24,308 nt of DNA from Protostelium mycophagum (Eukaryota; Evosea; Variosea; Protosteliida; Protosteliaceae), in contig MZNV01000386.1 in assembly GCA_002081555.1 (NCBI GenBank), positions 1 to 24,308 of the forward strand, given 5' to 3'. The position numbers and the translations under genes were made by a program. The notes below the pieces were generated by a model. It was not told where the DNA came from. It searched no databases and worked only from the letters and a program-made list of their open reading frames with translations. Positions 20,401 to 24,308 of the stretch are shown one piece after another (within the stretch, counting starts at the first letter, position 1; each line of letters begins with the position of its first letter).

Positions 20401-21383
20401 CTTACCCCCTTCATCCATTGTAGAGCGTCGAGTTGATATCTGAACATGGGGATAGTCAGTCTGGCAGGTTGTAGCATTGCATTCTCATAAACGACAGGTG
20501 TCCTTGCATTATCATATATATCCATAGAGATCTCCAAATTGTTTTTGCGTCTCAGAACCTGTCTCATATGAGTGACATGATTATGTAGATTGTACATTGC
20601 TTACATCAAAGAGGAAGGATCTAGTCTCTGCATGTATCTTCTGTCCGTTTCTCACGAGGAATTCCAACCTGGAAACATTGATCTCCACTTTCATTTTGAA
20701 GCCGGTCTCGTCGGCCGTATTTTCGACCTTTAAGAGTTCTTCTTCCCCAGCAGGAGGAGTTCTCATGATCTGTTCCCTGAAATCACTCCAAAGTTGGGCC
20801 ACCTTTCCATGTTCATCTTTGACTTCGTAGTAACCGGTTTCAGCGGGAGTAAAACGACCTTGTAGCCCATGAGGATTGTCTCCCAATTTAAAAAGGTGAG
20901 CAACCTGAAGAAGTTGATCCTCAACATATGATCATTCATGATTATTACCTTCCAGGACGCTGGTGCTTCTGGTTTGAGGTTTCCAACCAGCCCAGTGGAC
21001 CGATCTAAAATTCCATCCTCATAATCCTCTTCATCTTCAGATTCGTCCTTCTTTTTCTTTTTAGCTGGGGCCCTCTTCTTCTTTTTAGGTTCCTCATCTT
21101 CTGACTCAGAAGCTGACTCCTCCTTCTTTGACTTCTTAGTGGCTGCCCTCTTTCTCTTTGGTTTTTCCTCTTCTTCTTCAGACTCCTCCTTCTTTGACTT
21201 CTTTACAGCTGCTGCTCTCTTCGGTTTTGGTTTCTCTTCTTCTTCATCGGAGTCCACCATTGCAGGTTTTTTTTTCGTTGCTGGTCTCCTTCGTCGAGGT
21301 TCTTCTTCTGGAGTTGTTTCTCCGTCCTTCTGGACCTCTGGATCGTCATTCATCTTCACGGGTGCCTTCTTCTTTGGGGGCAT
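17410..21383 (-). CDS. SNF2 ATPase with embedded RING-H2 finger (Rad5/SHPRH type), 1019 aa, 18 exons
   Basis: Predicted nuclear DNA translocase and E3 ubiquitin ligase; relatives such as Rad5, HLTF and SHPRH act in DNA-damage tolerance. Exons in coding order: 21383-20949, 20904-20605, 20558-20406, 20336-20195, 20151-20037, 19994-19901, 19852-19674, 19629-19500, 19453-19368, 19254-19171, 19130-18987, 18940-18787, 18741-18671, 18622-18516, 18468-18278, 18237-18089, 18036-17807, 17705-17410. All phases agree; stop TAA. Motifs: Walker A ADSMGLGKT (348-356), VVVAPSHLVKQW, DEAH (512-515), TGTPFP, LRQLCCHPQ, RING C743-C780 (CPIC, KCGHLFHSEC, CPIC, hence C3H2C3), then VIIFSQW, SSASGINL and QAVGRAHRTGQ (928-938). 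Residues 1-115 are a charged Lys/Glu repeat. There is no HIRAN domain that I recognise. The least certain splice is the 113-nt intron 19255-19367. Confidence 0.88.
21025..21330 (-). repeat. In-gene charged repeat (Lys-rich/Glu-rich units)
   Basis: Within the first exon of the RING-SNF2 gene, about three degenerate units alternate an acidic run with a basic run: EEEEKPKPKRAAAVKKSKK, EEEEEKPKRKRAATKKSKK and EDEEPKKKKRAPAKKKKK. The DNA shows matching pyrimidine-rich runs on the plus strand (CTTCTTCTTT-type). The segment is probably disordered, with several nuclear localisation signals and DNA- or histone-binding potential. Confidence 0.75.
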
Positions 21384-21759
21384 GTTTGGTTTCTGATCAA
21401 GAAAAAGGTTTTGGGCCTTCCGAAAGTCAGTTCGGGGAAATGAGAGTCTACAACGCTTGAATATTTCAGAAAGAAATCAAAAAGTGTCCTGTCTTGGATT
21501 TTACATGGTGATTATCATAAGCGCTCTCTGTGAGGGTTTTCGCAGGCCGAATGCATTAGCGGTCTGTTCACAAATCAGCACCATTCAGTCCTCAATTGTA
21601 ACGCTGTGTTGATTGCTTCAAAATGGTGACATTAACAGCCTGTACTTACCTCAATTAAAATCCTCCATTGAAGAGGTTTTGTTCACTTTCTGCTCCCAAG
21701 TGTGGGCTGACAGTTTGTCCGCGCTACAACACACCACTTTCTTGTTACATCGGGACGTT
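21384..21759. promoter_or_regulatory. Divergent promoter region of RING-SNF2 and HGSNAT-like genes
   Basis: A 376-bp spacer between head-to-head starts. The frame of the HGSNAT-like gene is open from 21613 without an ATG, so a short extra 5' exon is possible but no splice join to an upstream ATG fits the phase. No TATA box or TGACGTCA is seen. Confidence 0.5.
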
Positions 21760-24105
21760 ATGAATCCTGTTCGTGATCCTTCGTTGATCATGAACGATAT
21801 CTGGTCATCTGATGTCAAGTCCATAGAGGTTGTCCTGTTGTCAACTCATGATTCAAAATGATTCAAAATTAATGTAGTTAGGTCCGGGTGGCTGTTCCAG
21901 AATCAAGATTGAATGACGCTCGATTAGCTATTGAGAATCTTTACGGTGGAACACTCATCATTTCGATGTATGTGACTCATTATTTAGGTGTTAGGCGTGT
22001 TTCCTTCGAAAGTCGAACTCAGATGTTTCGTGTATTTATTGACGCTGAAATGGATGCTGAAGATATACTTGACCAACTTGGCGATTCACAACTCGTCAAC
22101 AAAAATAACATTGTAATTACAGACACAAGTGGTATTTATGAAATTTGATTTCCTCAATAATGATCGTAGCAGATGATTTTGACGATGAAGCTTCCTTCAT
22201 TCTGCGAGAGGATGCTATAATCGCTGGAGGTTATATGATTTACAGCATTTTGAACTGACCAATACAGGGTCGATACATACAGCCACAATCATCACTACTG
22301 AAAAAAAGAAGAGGTTATTGAGTGTAGATATTTTGAGAGGTAATTCTTATGCCTCAACTTGAATAGAAAGCAATCAAATCAATCAAGATAAGAAAAATAT
22401 AAATTTAAAAAGGTATTGCTGTCGTAGAGTACATAGTGGTCGTTTCCCAGGGTGATCCACAACAAGCGTTCCACCTCTTCCAAGGTAGAACTTTCATGGA
22501 ATTTTACCTTGTTGTAGAATGACGATTGTAGAGACGGACTGGGATGGTATCTCGAACGGTGACCTGCCAATGGCTTTATTCTTGTTTATAGTCGGTCTCT
22601 CCGTCTCTTTCGTGTCTCGAAGTTTCCGCAGACTGAACAGAGGAGGTATGCCTCGTTGTAGATCTGAAAATTCACTGAAAATTCAGGGTGGCCCAAAGTG
22701 TTGCAACAAGTGGCGGTCTTGATTGTGTTGCATTTTCTGGTGAATATTGCAGAGACTCAATGGCCGGGAGGGGTTTTCCTTGTACCAGGGTGAGTCATTA
22801 CAGATTATTAAAGAGACTGGTTGACTCTTACCGCACTGCTCGTGGCAAAGCTGCAATAATATATTTTTATGGTATTCTTGTGGTCAACTACACACGTATA
22901 GATATTAAAATCCGGTTCTCCTTTGTGTATATAATTGAGTGGAAATCCACCTATTTCTCAACAATTGCAGACCACTATTAAAAGTGGCCATATGCTATCT
23001 CATCGTCTCTATGTCGGAGATCTTCCTGTCCCAAACGATGCAGAGATTCTTGATGATTCAACTGATATTACTATATTACGCATTATCAAGGGGTGTGAAG
23101 GTGCCCTTCTGTGGCTCGGGCGTGATGACTCCAAATTGTAACTCGGCTGCATACATCGACTTTAAAATCTTTGGCAACCATAGGTGAGATTCCATGCATC
23201 TGTACTGGATTATTGTGCAAATGATTTTATGCAAGTGGAGGTGTAGTGCAACACAGCAGAGCCGCAGTATAATTAAATATTGACATATCATTTTACATCC
23301 ATCTTGACTGAGGTTTTCAGGAAGTTACCAAATGACAGCAGTGGCTTCGTGACGACGTTTACATCAATCTTGCTCACATTCATTGGTTTAGAGTACGGAA
23401 AGATTATTCAAAGATGTGACAGCGGCTCTTTCAGCGACAGGAGGCGTAAACTACTCAGGTTAGACCTTCAAATAGGTCAAGCTGTCATATCTTTTGACAC
23501 ATGACAGATGGGCTGGCCTGTCAATATTCTTGATCATCAATGCGGTGATTGCACATTATACTTGGGACAGGCTCAACAGAAGAATCTGGTCGGGAAGTTT
23601 TGTAGCTGCTGCGGGCGGTCTTTGTGAGTCCTTTCGGCATGATGATGACGCATGCTCATGTCTTTTAGGTTCTTTATTGCTGATGGTTCTGTACCTGTTG
23701 CTGGACGTCTCACCGACGAAGGACTACAAATTATTGAAAGTCATATTCAAACCAGTGGAAAGACTTGGCAATTTCCCCATCACAATATGGATGTTCATGT
23801 GCGTATTTACTCCGGTTCTGAATGAATTTTCTCTGAATATTCACAGGAGAATATTCCAAGCACTTTTCAATGGGATGTTGATCGTTGAACGGCATGGAAG
23901 ATCGGTGACCATGTGGAGATGGATGAACGAGACGATATCAGAGAGTCTTGCAATACCTGCCAGCTCTGCTTCTTTTCTCATGGCATCCTTCTCGCTCTTC
24001 TGCTGGGCCGGTGTCGCATTTGCCATGTGAGTTGCAAAATGTATTGGAGTGTATGTACTGATCAATTGTAGACACTGGATGAGGAACAACAGCTTTAGAA
24101 TATGA
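21760..24105 (+). CDS. HGSNAT-type membrane acyltransferase with N-terminal HMA-like domain, 501 aa, 14 exons
   Basis: Related to heparan-alpha-glucosaminide N-acetyltransferase, which moves an acetyl group from cytosolic acetyl-CoA to a sugar across the lysosomal membrane. Exons: 21760-21828, 21882-21945, 21988-22131, 22173-22229, 22268-22339, 22413-22484, 22532-22645, 22687-22789, 22971-23183, 23321-23458, 23508-23623, 23669-23798, 23847-24026, 24072-24105. Phases agree; stop TGA. Residues 20-80 fit a beta-alpha-beta-beta-alpha-beta pattern like HMA metal-binding domains (IEVRVAVPES, LAIENLYGVRRVSF, DAEDILDQLG) but without CxxC. The acyltransferase part starts at RLLSVDILRG (127-136), then WDGIS, ALFLFIVGLS, VPFCGSG, AAYIDFKIFG, NRRIWSGSFV and a RNNSFRI end. 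The usual HASWNG active-site His is replaced here (QETDWDG, Glu160). The long intron 22790-22970 may hide a small exon. Confidence 0.82.
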
Positions 24106-24137
24106 AATGTAAAAACACTCAAGATTGTATCACCAAA

Positions 24138-24308
24138 TTAATTCCGTGCTTCTGTTCTGAGCTTTATGTGCACAAAATCAATCTGCGCTGTGGTGCAATT
24201 GCTCATTGTACGGCCTCATCAAACTGAAACAAGTCGGAATTTGTTCGAAATGAGGTTGACGTCACTCACCACTGTGCGTAAACCTTTCTTATCAGCGGAA
24301 CATTCCAC
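24138..24308 (-). CDS. Rho-family small GTPase, C-terminal end only (runs off the window)
   Basis: On the minus strand, the edge exon 24308-24270 reads VECSADKKGLRTV. This matches the Rho-family G5 region (ECSA..KGL..VF) that contacts the guanine base. Intron 24224-24269 (GTGAGT to TTTCAG) joins it in frame to FDEA, as in Rho and Rac (VFDEAI). Downstream, either the frame stops at once (VQ, stop at 24203-24205) or a 29-nt intron leads to AIDFVHIKLRTEARN with a stop at 24138-24140; the second keeps the conserved DEAI. No CAAX prenylation box appears in either version. It converges with the HGSNAT-like gene. The rest of the GTPase lies beyond the window. Confidence 0.68.

Noticed and set aside
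21613-22402. A separate small gene ending at TAA 22400-22402
   Set aside because: Its last exon reads RLLSVDILRG, the conserved start of the HGSNAT core. Splicing 22340-22412 continues in phase into the rest of that core.
1-24308. tRNA, rRNA, CRISPR arrays, autonomous transposons or retroelements
   Set aside because: Reading both strands by eye, I found no cloverleaf with a recognisable anticodon arm, no regularly spaced repeats, and no transposase, reverse transcriptase or integrase motifs.

Overview
This window looks like nuclear DNA of a small-genome, intron-dense eukaryotic microbe. All genes are split by many short GT-AG introns, mostly 36-55 nt and about 95 in total. Exons are moderately GC-rich, introns and spacers are AT-richer, and TAA and TGA are used as stops. 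The gene set includes a PICH-type SNF2 ATPase, a Rho-family GTPase end, a KHA1/CHX-type antiporter, a BPI/LBP protein, a CNNM-type protein and an HGSNAT-type acyltransferase. It fits an amoebozoan-like protist best, but the lineage is an inference and not a proof.

Left part (1-5.5 kb): positions 1-748 are repetitive non-coding DNA with a diverged direct repeat, a perfect 46-bp inverted repeat, and a block that recurs in inverted orientation at 4822-4946. A 771-aa CHX/KHA1-type cation/H+ antiporter follows on the plus strand (749-3715), tail-to-tail with a small CUB-domain membrane protein on the minus strand (3789-4702). The two related repeat blocks lie upstream of these two genes, in the same orientation relative to each gene.

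Middle part (5.5-15.5 kb): a secreted 518-aa BPI/LBP (TULIP) protein and an unrecognised 301-aa protein are on the minus strand. The latter is divergent from a 947-aa PICH/ERCC6L-like DNA translocase on the plus strand. PICH is followed after only 24 bp by a 169-aa REX1-B (REX1BD-like) protein, with a perfect TGACGTCA palindrome in the gap. A sirtuin and a small four-span membrane protein follow.

Right part (15.5-24.3 kb): a 388-aa CNNM/DUF21-CBS protein and a 1019-aa SNF2 ATPase with an embedded RING-H2 finger and a charged repeat-rich N-terminus are on the minus strand. A 501-aa plus-strand gene joins an HMA-like fold lacking CxxC to an HGSNAT-type membrane acyltransferase that lacks the usual active-site histidine. 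The window ends in the last exons of a minus-strand Rho-family GTPase.

For the CHX, BPI, 301-aa, PICH, REX1-B, four-span, CNNM, RING-SNF2 and HGSNAT-like genes, every exon phase could be followed by hand and the summed exons are a multiple of three. The CUB gene also closes in frame but has two possible last exons. The genes form no operon. DNA maintenance (PICH, REX1-B, RING-SNF2, sirtuin) and ion or membrane transport (CHX, CNNM, HGSNAT-like) are the recurring themes.
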